Of a stretch of 64,000 nucleotides of DNA, positions 11,060 to 21,991 are shown in pieces (the stretch's first letter is position 1; the number at the start of each line of letters is the position of its first letter). The notes under the pieces were generated by a model. That model searched no databases. It worked only from the letters and a program-made list of their open reading frames with translations, and was not told the DNA's origin. Made by a program: the position numbers and the translations under genes. Origin of the DNA: Larix kaempferi (Eukaryota; Streptophyta; Pinopsida; Pinales; Pinaceae). The stretch spans positions 1,798,001-1,862,000 of the forward strand of contig BSBM01001446.1 in assembly GCA_027924585.1 (NCBI GenBank), in the 5' to 3' direction.

Positions 11060-13075
11060 GGCCTGTTAGTTAACATACCTCCTATTAAGACGAAGTTACA
11101 TGTATCAAATGAAAGTTGTTGCTTCTTCCATTTTTTGCCTCATGATGTTTCCCCATGAAGGACGTGTAGTAAAAATCGATCAAATAACATACTACGATCC
11201 TAATGCCCCAGCCGCACCTGAAAACATTCTACCTATGATTGAACAACCCGTTCAGAGTGCACCCACATTGTTCATCTCCTTAGTTGGACCCGGGATATAT
11301 TCAGATACCCCCATGACCTCCGCATTTCAATCTATCCCACCCGCTTTGTAGATAACTGAAATATCTGATTTGTGCACCCTTTCGCACAACACACAGTGAC
11401 ATAATCAACAGCCACCATTATTGCCACAACCACCCACAGTGCCTAGCCATATCAGAGCAACACCAATTCACACTATCCCATTCTTATTTCCTCCTTCAGG
11501 AGTCATCAGCACGCCAGTAATGGCTACGCTCAATCTTCAAAGTTAACCTTAGGACTACGTGTGTGGTACCTACCTGCCCCAACCCCTCCGGAATACTGAA
11601 TATCGTTTTACGACTAGTGCAACCCATCAATACTTCTAATCGACCACCCCTTGGTGTAGCACATACCCAAAACTGACCACCTCCAATAGGGTCCAATACA
11701 TCAACATCTAGTAATGCTCCCCATCAACTCTGCTATGGGGGAAGAGGCCCACAAACCTACACCACCGGACCTACAACCCGCACCGCCCCACAACTCCCAA
11801 GTTGGAAAAGAATCCCCCAACAATCTGTGTTCCCCCAGAGTGCTCTTTGTGCAACAATATAGGCCACGCTACCCATCAATGCCCATAATTACCGGCACTT
11901 CAAGAACACATGCAAGTGTTGGATGATGACACTAACATCCCAATTTTCAAACTAGAACTGCCCCCTCGGCATTGCGATAAATCGTTGCATACCAACCACC
12001 CTTGTGCGATATGCGGCATTTATGGTCATTACTCACATCACTGCCCTGATCTCCCAGATTCTAGAGCATCTCTATACGAATTGAATAATGTCAACCTAGA
12101 GATATCCACTTCCCTTATCGAGTTAATATATCCCCCCAAATCCTCCTTATCATAAGAGATCAATACCATTTATATGATTTCCTCAACCAGCACACCCCAG
12201 TAAACCAATTTGACAACACAATGCTTCTGTAATGATGAAGAAATACCTGAAGCACTTACTGCACCAAACTACCCCTAGGATGATATGCACCATCGATCAT
12301 ACTTCATCCCTGAAGAACCTACCTCTTCCATGGCGAATCAACTCTCCCTTGAATCCAAAGATTTCCTTCCTACTAAATTCGACTGGTTCAAGGATCCAAT
12401 CCCAGCCTCTAATTCCTTTGAAGAAGTCAACATGGAAAACATTGCACATGTTATTAAAATTGACATCTCTATTAAGCCCAGAATACCAGAACTTATTTCC
12501 TTAGGCGCATCATGTACAGAGGACGAGGTACAAAATTACAATAAAATATTCCAAGAGTTTCGAGATGTATTTGCATGGTCCTACACTGAGATGCCGGGTC
12601 TTGATCCTGTTATTGTAGAACACCATATTGATATTTGATCCAACATACCACCTATCCACCAAAAGCAACGACCCATCCATCCATCCAAGCTTCCTATTGT
12701 CAAAGTGGAAATTGAGAAACTTCGAACAACAGGGTTCATTTACCCTATAGCCTACACCACATGGGTTTCGAACCCAGTACCTGTTAACAAGAAGCAAGGC
12801 ACCACTTGTGTCTATACTGACTTCCGTGACCTAAACCTCGCTTGCCCCAAAGATAACTTAACAACACCATTTATCGACCAACTTATCGACGCATGTGCGG
12901 GCCATGAGATACTATCATTCGTGGATGGTTTCTCTGGGTATAGCCAAATTCAAATTCGCAAGGAAGACCAGTACAAAACTGCCTTCACCACCCCATGGGG
13001 CACTTTTTCTTACTGAGTTATGCTTTTTGGTCTTAAAAATGTTGGAGCCACTTTTCAGCGAGCCATGACATATTG
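11060..13075 (+). pseudogene. G1 protease end, two CCHC knuckles and RT N-half
   Basis: Resumes in the retropepsin region (MMFPHEGRVVKIDQITYYDP at about 11145, same as G3). A Pro-rich linker carries two zinc knuckles that sit between protease and RT: CSLCNNIGHATHQC near 11840-11880 and CAICGIYGHYSHHC near 12004-12045. RT starts near 12285 (DVFAWSYTEMPGLDP, GFIYPIAYTTWVSNPVP) and includes the first catalytic motif SFVDGFSGYSQIQ; it breaks after FQRAMTYC at 13075, where G2 entered. Stops at 12636, 13015 and elsewhere. RT copies the RNA genome to DNA; this copy is dead. Confidence 0.85.
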
Positions 13076-13617
13076 TGATCCACATCGCAGTTGGCATTTG
13101 TTGTCGGATGCTAACTTCGACACATTCTTGACTAGTCTTTGCAGTTGATACAAATTCAACAAGTTTTGACGCAACAAGACTTCGACAACTTTGCACCTTC
13201 GACATGTTTAGCGACCTCACAGTTCGCGACATCGGCATACAATATCAACATGCGATCAATGACTGTCGAACCTCAACAGACTGTCTTTCTGTCTTCTAGT
13301 CGACTGTAACGGTTGAACAGTTGACCTGCTCTAACTTCTTGTTTGTAACTGAATGTAACGGGCAGGGACCCAAGCATCCTTGATTTCTTTATAAGCATGT
13401 AAACTATTGTAATATACATCTAATCGGAGCTAATCGGATTTTATCAGATCTTCATCTTGATCAATCTAGAACAGTTCACATTTCTGCATATTGTCTGTTA
13501 TCTGTATTGTGTAACCCTGCTTTTGCTCTTCTGTTTATTAAGAATCTGCCATAACAGAACCGACTCATTCTGTCGAACTATTATCCCCCTCGTTCTTCCT
13601 GGACATGACGTGAATCA
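13076..13617 (+). repeat. G2 5' LTR
   Basis: TGATCCACATCGCAGTTG ... ACGTGAATCA, 542 bp. It contains TTTCTTTATAAGCATG near 13390, a possible TATA element, also kept in the 3' LTR. Confidence 0.92.
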
Positions 13618-13618
13618 T

Positions 13619-13630
13619 TGGTATCAGAGC
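13619..13630 (+). other. G2 primer-binding site
   Basis: TGGTATCAGAGC, complementary to the 3' end of plant initiator tRNA-Met, one base after the LTR. Confidence 0.92.
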
Positions 13631-13688
13631 ATACTCAATTTTCTTGCTTAAGTTCTACGTATACACTTCTCTCGAAGTTACCTGACTT

Positions 13689-14735
13689 ATGCCGGTTCAA
13701 ACTCGCTCACAATCTCAGCAATGCAAGCAGACGCGATCTCTATATATGAGAGAAGAAACAGATGCTAGATATGAAGCTGATGAGACAGCACAGCTTATTG
13801 AGCGAGCTCTAGCTCGACAACGAACTGAAATGTTTGCCCAGTTCAATGAGATTCTCTTGCGATTCGCCTCGACATCTGGAGGATCCTCGATGAAAACTCA
13901 CTCCAATAAAATCAGCCCCTTCAAAGTACAAATGAATCTCGATATACCGAATCTTGAAGGAAAGATTGACGCGGAATCCGTCAATAATTGGGTGTAACAA
14001 TTGGAATCCTATTACGTCGTAAATCAACTCTCCAAAGCTGAAAAAATCACCATTGCGTCCTTAAAAATGTCAACCTCCATGCACTGCTGGTGGGAGAACC
14101 TCTCGACAAAGATGGATAAAAACAGAGACCCCATTGACAGATGGGATAAATTCATCGAACACATCCGAAAGGAATTTTACCCGCCGAAATACCTTGAGCA
14201 GCAGTATAAGAAGTGGGTGCAGCTAAGGCAATGGAAAGACCAATCAGTACAGAGTTACACTGATGAGTTCTACCAACTCATGGCAAGACTTGGCATCCAA
14301 GAGGAAGAGAAATTGCTTGTTCTGAAATACACCAGTGGATTGTCTCAGCACATCCAGCAGGAGATGGAATTTTTGACTGTCAATACGCTTACGGATGCTT
14401 TCCACTATGCTAGCAAACTGGAAATCAACTAGAAAGGAAAAGCACATTTCACGACAAAGCCAACATCAGGAATACCACCCGATAAAAGAACACCCACCGA
14501 CTATGACAAGTCGAGATCTTCTTAGCCGACACCGCCAAAAACTAACGACGGTAAGAAGCCTTTTCATAAAAAGGAACGTAGCAAACAATCGTCGACCGAA
14601 AAATGGTGTGATTACCACCACTCATCTTGGCATGACACATCTAAATGCAAATCTCGGAAGACATTTTTGGCAAACGTTTCGACCTCCGATGCGTTCGACA
14701 AGATGGTGGAATAATTTGATACAGACGCGACTACC
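13689..14735 (+). pseudogene. G2 gag
   Basis: Starts at ATG 13689 (PVQTRSQSQQ). A Retrotrans_gag core lies at about 14060-14430 (WWENLSTKMDK, DRWDKFIEHIRKEFYPPKYL, QYKKWVQLRQWKDQSVQSY). A CDYHHSSWHDTSKC zinc-binding motif near 14620-14660 is the knuckle form usual in this lineage. In-frame stops at 13996, 14431, 14522 and 14714 are each one base from CAA, CAG or a sense codon. Nucleocapsid/matrix precursor; no longer translatable as one chain. Confidence 0.88.
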
Positions 14736-17700
14736 CTTTTGACCTCGACAACTCAGACAGCCTCGACTATTGTCAACAAGGAGGAACGAGAGCACCTATT
14801 CCATACACGGATATGGGTCCAGAGCAACCCATTGCATCTGATTGTGGACAACGGGAGCCAAAAGAACTTCATTTATGAAGAACTGGTGAAGAAATTAGGT
14901 CTTGTCACCACTCCACATCCTCAACCTTACAACATTGGTTGGATGAAGGATGGACAAGAACTACGGATCACTCGACAATGCAAAATCGCCTATTTCATAA
15001 AATTTTTTGAAGATGAAGTACTCTGTGATGTGGCACCACTCTCCGTAGCCGACGCCCTATTTGGGAAACCTTACCTCTGGGATAGACATTGAAGTTATCA
15101 GTCACGGCCTCAGAAGGTGATTGTCAGAATCCAAAATCGATGGTTCAACATACCAGAGCGTCAACCTACACCGATGGTTGCACTGATATCTACCAAACAG
15201 ACAAAGAATCTCATCAATCATGCTCAGAAATTTGCATTAATCATGATCAAGCCACAAAATTCTAAGAAGACCACAGTAATGAGTCGAGTCACCGACCAAT
15301 GCAGCTCTCGACAAAATTAGCAAATCGATCATATTCTCGATGAGTACCAGAACCTCTTTCAAGCTATAAACGGAATATCTCAGCATTGCTAGGTAAAACA
15401 CTCTATTGAACTTGTTCCTAGTTCTTCTTTGCCTAATGCCTCTATTTACAGAAGATCCATTCTCGAAGATGAATATATTCGCAGACAAATCCAAGATTTA
15501 CTCGACAAAGGTCATATCCGACCTAGCTCCTCTCCTTGTGGAAGTCCAGTCGTCCTAGTTCCGAAGAAAGATGGGACTTCGCGCCTGTGCATCAACTACA
15601 GAGCTCTCAAAAAAATATCGGTGAAGAATTGGTACCCTCTGCCATGGATAGACGAACTTATCGATTGTTTGAAAGGTGCTAAATTCTTTACTAAACTCGA
15701 CCTCAAGTTGGAATACCATCAGAGTCCAATTGAGCCCTCAGATGTGTGGAAAACTACTTTCAAGACCAAGGAAGGATAGGTTGAATGGTTAGTCATGCCT
15801 TTCAGCTTAACCAACGCACCTGCGACCTTCGTGCGACATATGGATAACCTTCTCCGACCTTTCATCGGCAAATGGGTTATTGTCTATCTTCATGACATAT
15901 TGATTTTCAGTCGATAATAAGAAGAACATGTCGGACATCTTCGACAAGTCCTCATCACTCTCCAGCAACATCGGCTCTATTTGAACATGGACAAGTGCTC
16001 TTTTGCAATGACCAACATCAAATATTTGGGGTATGTAATTGACTCTATAGGCATTCACGTCGATCCAGACAAAGTACAGATCCTCAAAGATTGGCCCATT
16101 CCTAGAAGCATTCAAGAACTAAGACGTTTTCTTGGTTTGGCGAATTTCTATCGATGATTCATACTCAGCTTCAGTCACATAGCCTAGCCCTTGAATCAGT
16201 TGACGAAAGGAAATGGGAAAACTATCTTTCAATGGACAGAAACTCATCAAGCATCTTTTGAACAGCTCAAACACAGGCTCTGCACTACACCAGTACTTGT
16301 ATTACCTGATCTACATCATCCCTTTGAGATTGAGACGGATGCATCGGACTATGCCCTGGGTGCAGTGATCACTCAATCTGGTCACCCAATCGCTTTTCAT
16401 TCTGATACTTTTAATGACACAGTTAAAAGATACTCGACATATGAAAAAGAACTGTATGCCATCGTGAAATCTCTCAAGCAATGGAGGCATTACATACTTG
16501 GAAAGGAAATGGTCATTCTTACTGATCAAGCCTTTACAGTTCGCTCTGACACAATCAAAGTTGCAAACAAACTAACAACTCAAGTGGATTAATTACCTAC
16601 AACAATTTCAGTTGGTGATTAAGTATCGAAAAGGAAAGGCTAACACCACTGCAGATTTCCTCAGTTGACCACCCATTACTCTCCTCTTGATAGTGATGAG
16701 TATGCAGGGTTACAATACAACCACTTGGCAACAATTGTATGAGGACGACAATGACTTCTCAGTAGTCTACCTCCAGTTACAAAATAACAAGCTGTCGACC
16801 TCAGACTTCGAATACTTCCTGAAAAGATACCTTGCTATACAAGCTTGGACAACTTTGTGTACTGACCGCTGAGGAGCGACAGCAGCTAATTTGGGACGCA
16901 CATTACAGCAAGATCGCATGACACTTTGGAGTAGAAAAGACACTTGCTATTCTACAGAAGTGTTTCTTTTAGACTACACTTAAATCTGACGTCAACAAGT
17001 ACATTCGATCATGTGTGGTTTGTGCCATTGCTAAGCCACCTAATCGACGATAGGGATTGTACACACCTCTGACAGTTCCTAGTCGACCATGGGAATCTAT
17101 TTCTATGGACTACTTGACAGGTTATCCTACTACCAAACATCAGCACAACGCAATATTAGTAGTAGTCAACCGATTATCCAAGATGGCCATTCTCATACCA
17201 TATAAGAAGACCACAACAATGCAGCAGACTGCTCAGTTCTTCTTTACACATGTTTGGAAACACTTTGGTTTACCCACAACCATCATTTCTGAAGGAGATG
17301 CCAGATTCGTTAGCATATTTTGGAAGACTCTTTGGCAACAGCTAGACACATGACTCTCATTGTCGACAGCTTTCTACCATCAGACCGATGGACAGACGGA
17401 AGTTATGAATCACTTGGTAGTACAACGGCTTCGCATGTACAATCACTAGCATCGACGCACATGGGATGATAGTCTTCCATACATTCAGCATAGCTACAAT
17501 CATGCTTAGAATAGCTCTACAGGAAAGAGTCCCTTTGAAGTCTGTTACGGATTTCAACCCTCAGTGCCTATCGACTTGATTAGCTCCTTGACACAGCCAA
17601 ACTCCGACACAGATCGTAGTCAGCGAGAAGTTGATAAAACAATCAAGTTTCGAGAATAGATTTGCAACATTCAGCGACAAGCATAGGATATGTTGCATAG

Positions 17701-18199
17701 AGAAAACAAGAAAGCTAAGGCCCAACATGACAAGCATCACATTCCTCATACATTTCGCATTGGGGATAAGGTCTGGCTACATCTTAAGAAGGAGTGCTTC
17801 ATAGGTCCTTTCAAGAAGTTAAAACCTTTGCGATATGGTCCTTACAGTATTCTTCGACAGATTGGAGAAAACGCTTTCCATCTCGACATTCCTACTTTCC
17901 TAGGTCTGCATCCAGTCTTTAATGTGGATTTACTTCGACCATACCATGCACCCTTGTTGGAACAAAATGATTTATCAAAAATAGATCCCGCAGACATCAA
18001 TCCAGATATTTAGGAGCCTCTTCCTTGCGACACCATTGTGGGACGATGGGTACGCCTTACGAGGATGAACACAATTCCCTTGTATCAGGTTGCAAAAGCT
18101 GGCCAGATTCCATCTCAAGGAAAGTAGTACTCTGCTACTGAAATGATCGACAAGTTTCCTCACCTTCATGAGAAAACAATGGGGTCCATTGTTTCTTAA
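14736..18199 (+). pseudogene. G2 pol: protease, RT, RNase H, integrase with chromodomain-like end
   Basis: Retropepsin with LIVDNGSQKNFIYEEL near 14838 (DSGS changed to DNGS). RT with PVVLVPKKDGTSRLCINYR near 15550 and [10 protein letters not shown] at about 15884, where the catalytic YLDD has become YLHD. RNase H with ETDASDYALGAVI, STYEKELYAIV and ILTDQ near 16330-16530, all three acidic residues present. Integrase with a damaged HHCC finger, SMDYLTGYP, SEGDARF and HQTDGQTEV as the D, D and E motifs (17100-17400), then GPYSILRQIGENAFHLDIP (GPY/F module). The tail VGRWVRLTRMN...ATEMIDKFPHL looks like a diverged chromodomain. More than ten stops, many at former CAG, CAA or CGA codons. Confidence 0.88.
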
Positions 18200-18210
18200 G
18201 GAAGGAGGTC
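18197..18210 (+). other. G2 polypurine tract
   Basis: TAAGGAAGGAGGTC immediately before the 3' LTR. Confidence 0.8.
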
Positions 18211-18752
18211 TGATCCACATCGCAGTTGACATTTTTTGTCGAATGCTAACTTCGACACATTCTTGACTAGTCTTCTTAGTTGATACAAATTCAACAAGTT
18301 TTGATGCAACAAGACTTCGACAACTTTGCACCTTTGACATGTTCAGCGACATCACAATTCGTGACATCGGCATACAATGCCGACATGCGACCAACGACTA
18401 TCAAACCTCGATAAACTATATTTCTGTCTTCCAGTCAACTGTAACGGTTGAACAGTTGAACTGCTCTAACTTCTTCTTTTTAATTGAACGTAATGGGAAG
18501 GCACCCAAGCATCTCAGATTTCTTTATAAGCATGTAAACTATTGTAATATACATCTAATCGGAGCTAATCGGATTTTATCAGATCTTCATCTTGATCAAT
18601 CTAGAATAGTTCACATTTCTAAATATTGTCGGTTATCTGTATTGTGTAACCCTGCTTTTGCTCTTTTTGTTTATTAAGCTTCCGCCATAACAGACCGACT
18701 CATTCAATCGAACTGTTGTCCCCCTCGTGCTTCCTGGACATGACACGGATCA
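18211..18752 (+). repeat. G2 3' LTR
   Basis: 542 bp, starts TGATCCACATCGCAGTTG and ends ACACGGATCA, followed by the TSD copy TATTG. Confidence 0.92.
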
Positions 18753-18757
18753 TATTG

Positions 18758-20795
18758 TTTCCATGACTTGGTCCACATAATCCTTGTCTACCTTGATGAC
18801 CTCATGGCTCGATCGAAAAAATTATCTGATCATCTTAATGACCTACTGCAAGTCTTCATACGTTGTCGCAAATACAAAATCCACTTGAACCCCCTTAAGT
18901 GTGTATTTTGCGTTCTAGTAGGCCGATTGTTAGGTTTCATTATTTCACAAAAAGGTATCGCAGTTGATCCATTAAAGGTCCAAGCCATCTTAGACCTCTC
19001 ATCACCTCATACCCTTCGGCTATTAGAGAGCCTTCAGGGAAAATCAAACTTCCTTCATCATTTTGTACCTGATTATGCCACAACGGTCCATGGTTTCCTT
19101 CATTTGCTTCGTACCCACATCCCTTTTGTGTGGGACAATCAAGTGCAAGGATCCTTCAATGACTTGAAGAAATCTCTCCCCAACACCCCCTTGATCTCCC
19201 CTCAAGACTTCTCTAAAGATTTCATTCTTTACATTTCAGCATCCGACTATGCTATTTCAGGAGTCCTCATTCAAGAAGACACTGCTCATCAAGAGCACAT
19301 CCTTAATTATGTGAGACAAACCTTATCTGGCCCACCACTAAGGTACCCATATGAAGAGAAACTAGCCCTTGTCGTCGTCTTTTCAGTACAAAAGTTGCGA
19401 CATTCTATCCTTATCATCCATACCACAGTTGTCGCAAATTCCAACCCAATGGTCTATCTCTTGAATCGTCTCCATCTGCAAGGCCGCGTAGCTAAATGGG
19501 TGATTATCCTACAAGAATATGACCTGAATTTCAAAACCCCGAAGAGCACCAAATCCTTAGCACTCTCTCAACTCATTACGGACCTACCATCCTCATCGTC
19601 ATCACCAACTATCAATACTGATCTAATTGACAACCATTTATTCATCATCTCGTCAGACGACCCTTAGTATGGCGACATTTTGGTTTACCTCCATACACAG
19701 AAGTTTCAACCCAATGTCGACCATGATGGATGTCATTGCATCTGCAACCATGCTCCCCATTATCTCCTCTTAGGCGATGTCCTCTATCGACGCAGTATCG
19801 ACACAATCCTACGATGTTTCCTTTCTCAGGAAGAAGTAGAACAAGTCCTTAATGACTGTCATAGTGGTACCTGTGGCGACCATTTCTCTAGAATGGACAC
19901 TGCCCAAAAGCTGATCTACGCAAGTTATTTTTGGCCCTCACTATCTATCGATTCCATCACAATAGTCAAACATTACCAAAATTTCCAGCTCTTTGCTCCC
20001 AAGGAAAGACCTCCCCCCCCGCCCCCCTTCATCCAGTTGTCACCATTGGCCGCTTTTACAAATGGGCCATCGACTTCATGGAGTGTAATCCTGCATCAGT
20101 TGGCGGCCATAAATAAATCATTGTAGTCATTGATTACTTTACCAAATGGGAAGAAGCCATGCCTACTTTTAACTGCAAATCCAACACTACGGCTCGCTTC
20201 TTCTTTAACCATGTTATTACTCCTTTCAGAATACCAAAGAAACTCGTCTCAGACCATGATTCTCACTTTGAAGACTCTGTTTGACAAGAATTATCAACCC
20301 TCCTTAAGTTTGAACATCATTTCTCTTCCACCTACTACCCCCAAGGGAACGTCCAAGTTGAAGCTATTAACAAAATCTTGAAGACCATCCTTCAGTGCAC
20401 TATCGATCGACATAAGTCCAATTGGCATCACATGCTCTTCCCCGCAGTATGGGCTTACCACACGTCCACTGAAACCGCCACCGGTTTCACCCCTTTCCAT
20501 TTGGTTCACGGCGTAGAATCTGTCCTCCCAATTGAGTGTCAGATCTCGACATTCCACATCGCGATCGAACTCCTCCTGGATACTTCACCAATAGAACAAT
20601 GCTTACTTCTTTTAGAGAAATCCGACAAAGATTTCCGCACAACCCTCCAAACAATTGAAGCCGCAAAGAACCGATCCAAAGTCAGTTATGACAAACATGT
20701 TCACCTAGGAGCATTTAGTGAAGGATACCTTGTCCTCCTTTACAATCAAGCCCATGACAAAAAGGGAAAAGGAAAATTTGAATCCATGTGGCAAG
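18758..20795 (+). pseudogene. G1 RT C-half, degenerate RNase H and integrase core
   Basis: Continues the G1 frame after G2. RT active site LVYLDDLMARS at 18789-18800. The linked RNase H (19200-19480) reads YISASDYAISGVLIQ where active gypsy elements have a CDAS-type Asp, keeps the Glu region (YPYEEKLALVVV), and has ANSNPM where the third Asp is expected, so it looks inactive. Integrase: HSGTCGDHFSRM and a damaged CC pair, then WAIDFME, LVSDHDSHFEDSV and VQVEAINKILKT as D, D, E (20060-20370). The frame stays open after 20378 to KFESMW, where S1 interrupts. Stops or shifts at 19665, 20115 and 20283. Confidence 0.87.
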
Positions 20796-21033
20796 TGTTA
20801 GGATATTTAGACACTTAGGAGTTAGTTAAGATCAACTTGTGTAATATATCCGTTAGGGATAGTGTGTTTCTTTAGTATGCATTAGTATGCATTTGTAAAT
20901 ACTTAATCCGACGGTCATGATATGTTTCCGACATAGAGTGATCCGACGGCTCAACTTCTCTTAGATCAAACCTAACCTTGATCCGTGGCTTAACACCCGA
21001 TTGGTCCATGATCTCTATTTAAAGAGCATGGAG

Positions 21034-21526
21034 TGTTGAATATTGTAACTTCAAAGAATATTATATTTGTATATTATTTATTCCGGAGATGTTCCATACC
21101 TCCGATGTGATTATACTATGAATCCGGAGATGTTTATTCCTCCGAGAAGTTGTGGTAACTAGGGTTATTAGACCCACCATGTGGGGGTCGGCCCAGTCAG
21201 TTATAATAGGGTATTTAACCTAATGGTTAAATACGAGCCTACATGTACCTGTGTAAAATATATGTCAAAGTAGTGTATAAATAGAGGAGGTGTGTTCCTC
21301 ATTATATACATTCACTCACTTGTGGAAGAGTGCGCACTTGTCTGGGAGATCTGCTAAGGAGACAAAGAAGGAAGGAGCACATCTTGTATTTTGGTTGATC
21401 ATCTTATTGAGGAAGGCTTTGCTGGGTTTTCTACCCCATGAGGGTTTCCCAGGGTATATTGTGTGTCTATCTTGTGATTGTGTTTCTTTCAGTGATCTTG
21501 CTTGTTTATTTGGTTTAAACTTAACA
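21034..21526 (+). repeat. C2 5' LTR
   Basis: TGTTGAATATTGTAACTTC ... GTTTAAACTTAACA. TATAAATA at 21276-21283 (GTGTATAAATAGAGG) is the likely promoter. The same LTR family as C4. Confidence 0.95.
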
Positions 21527-21538
21527 TGGTATCAGAGC
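21527..21538 (+). other. C2 primer-binding site
   Basis: TGGTATCAGAGC directly abuts the LTR; pairs with initiator tRNA-Met. Confidence 0.95.
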
Positions 21539-21991
21539 TAGACTGAATAGGACATCTTTCACAAGTTAAGAATACCTCTCTCTCTCTCTTTGATGAAGTT
21601 AGGGTTTCAACCCAAAGTTGGTATTATTGATTTTTGGTTGCATGGCTGGATAGCTCTTTTCAATACCTTTCTTTTGAGCTATAGATCGAACTTTTTGGTT
21701 GGGTAGAACTCCGGGAAATCCAAACCCTAATTCTACCAAAAGTGCGATACGTCAGATTTTGGTTTCAGAAAAAAATTTGTAATTTTTGAATTCTGATTAC
21801 ATGGCTGGATAGCCCTTCTCAAGAGCATTCTTTTGAGCTATAGATCGAACTTTTTGGTTGGGTAGAACTCCGGGAAAGTCAAACCCTAATTCTACCAAAA
21901 GTGCGATAAAATTCTGTTCCAGATTCCGGAAAAGTGAAAAGTAACTTCCTAGGTAAGTCTACTCTGTCTCTTGGACTCCCCCCAAGAGAAG
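21539..21991 (+). repeat. C2 leader with 159-bp direct duplication
   Basis: Untranslated leader. A block starting CATGGCTGGATAG and ending CCAAAAGTGCGATA occurs at 21641-21748 and again from 21800, period 159 bp, with few differences. The leaders of C3 and C4 carry related text (GGTTGGG...CAAACCCTA) and C4 has its own ~178-bp duplication. Confidence 0.85.

Larger units (their letters stand above)
13076..18752 (+). mobile_element. G2: full-length chromovirus-like Ty3/gypsy element inserted in G1 RT
   Basis: 5,677 bp with two 542-bp LTRs and a perfect 5-bp target-site duplication TATTG (13071-13075 and 18753-18757). Order LTR, tRNA-iMet primer site, gag, PR, RT, RNase H, IN, polypurine tract, LTR. 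The LTRs differ at roughly 54 positions by eye, about 10 %, so this is one of the older insertions. The coding region has many single-base stops but few large deletions. Confidence 0.93.

Noticed and set aside
18768-19667. Independent host gene of 299 codons
   Set aside because: It is the RT palm (YLDD) to RNase H piece of G1, cut off from its N-half by G2.
21527-21538. tRNA gene fragment at TGGTATCAGAGC sites
   Set aside because: These are primer-binding sites next to LTR ends; no cloverleaf sequence surrounds them.
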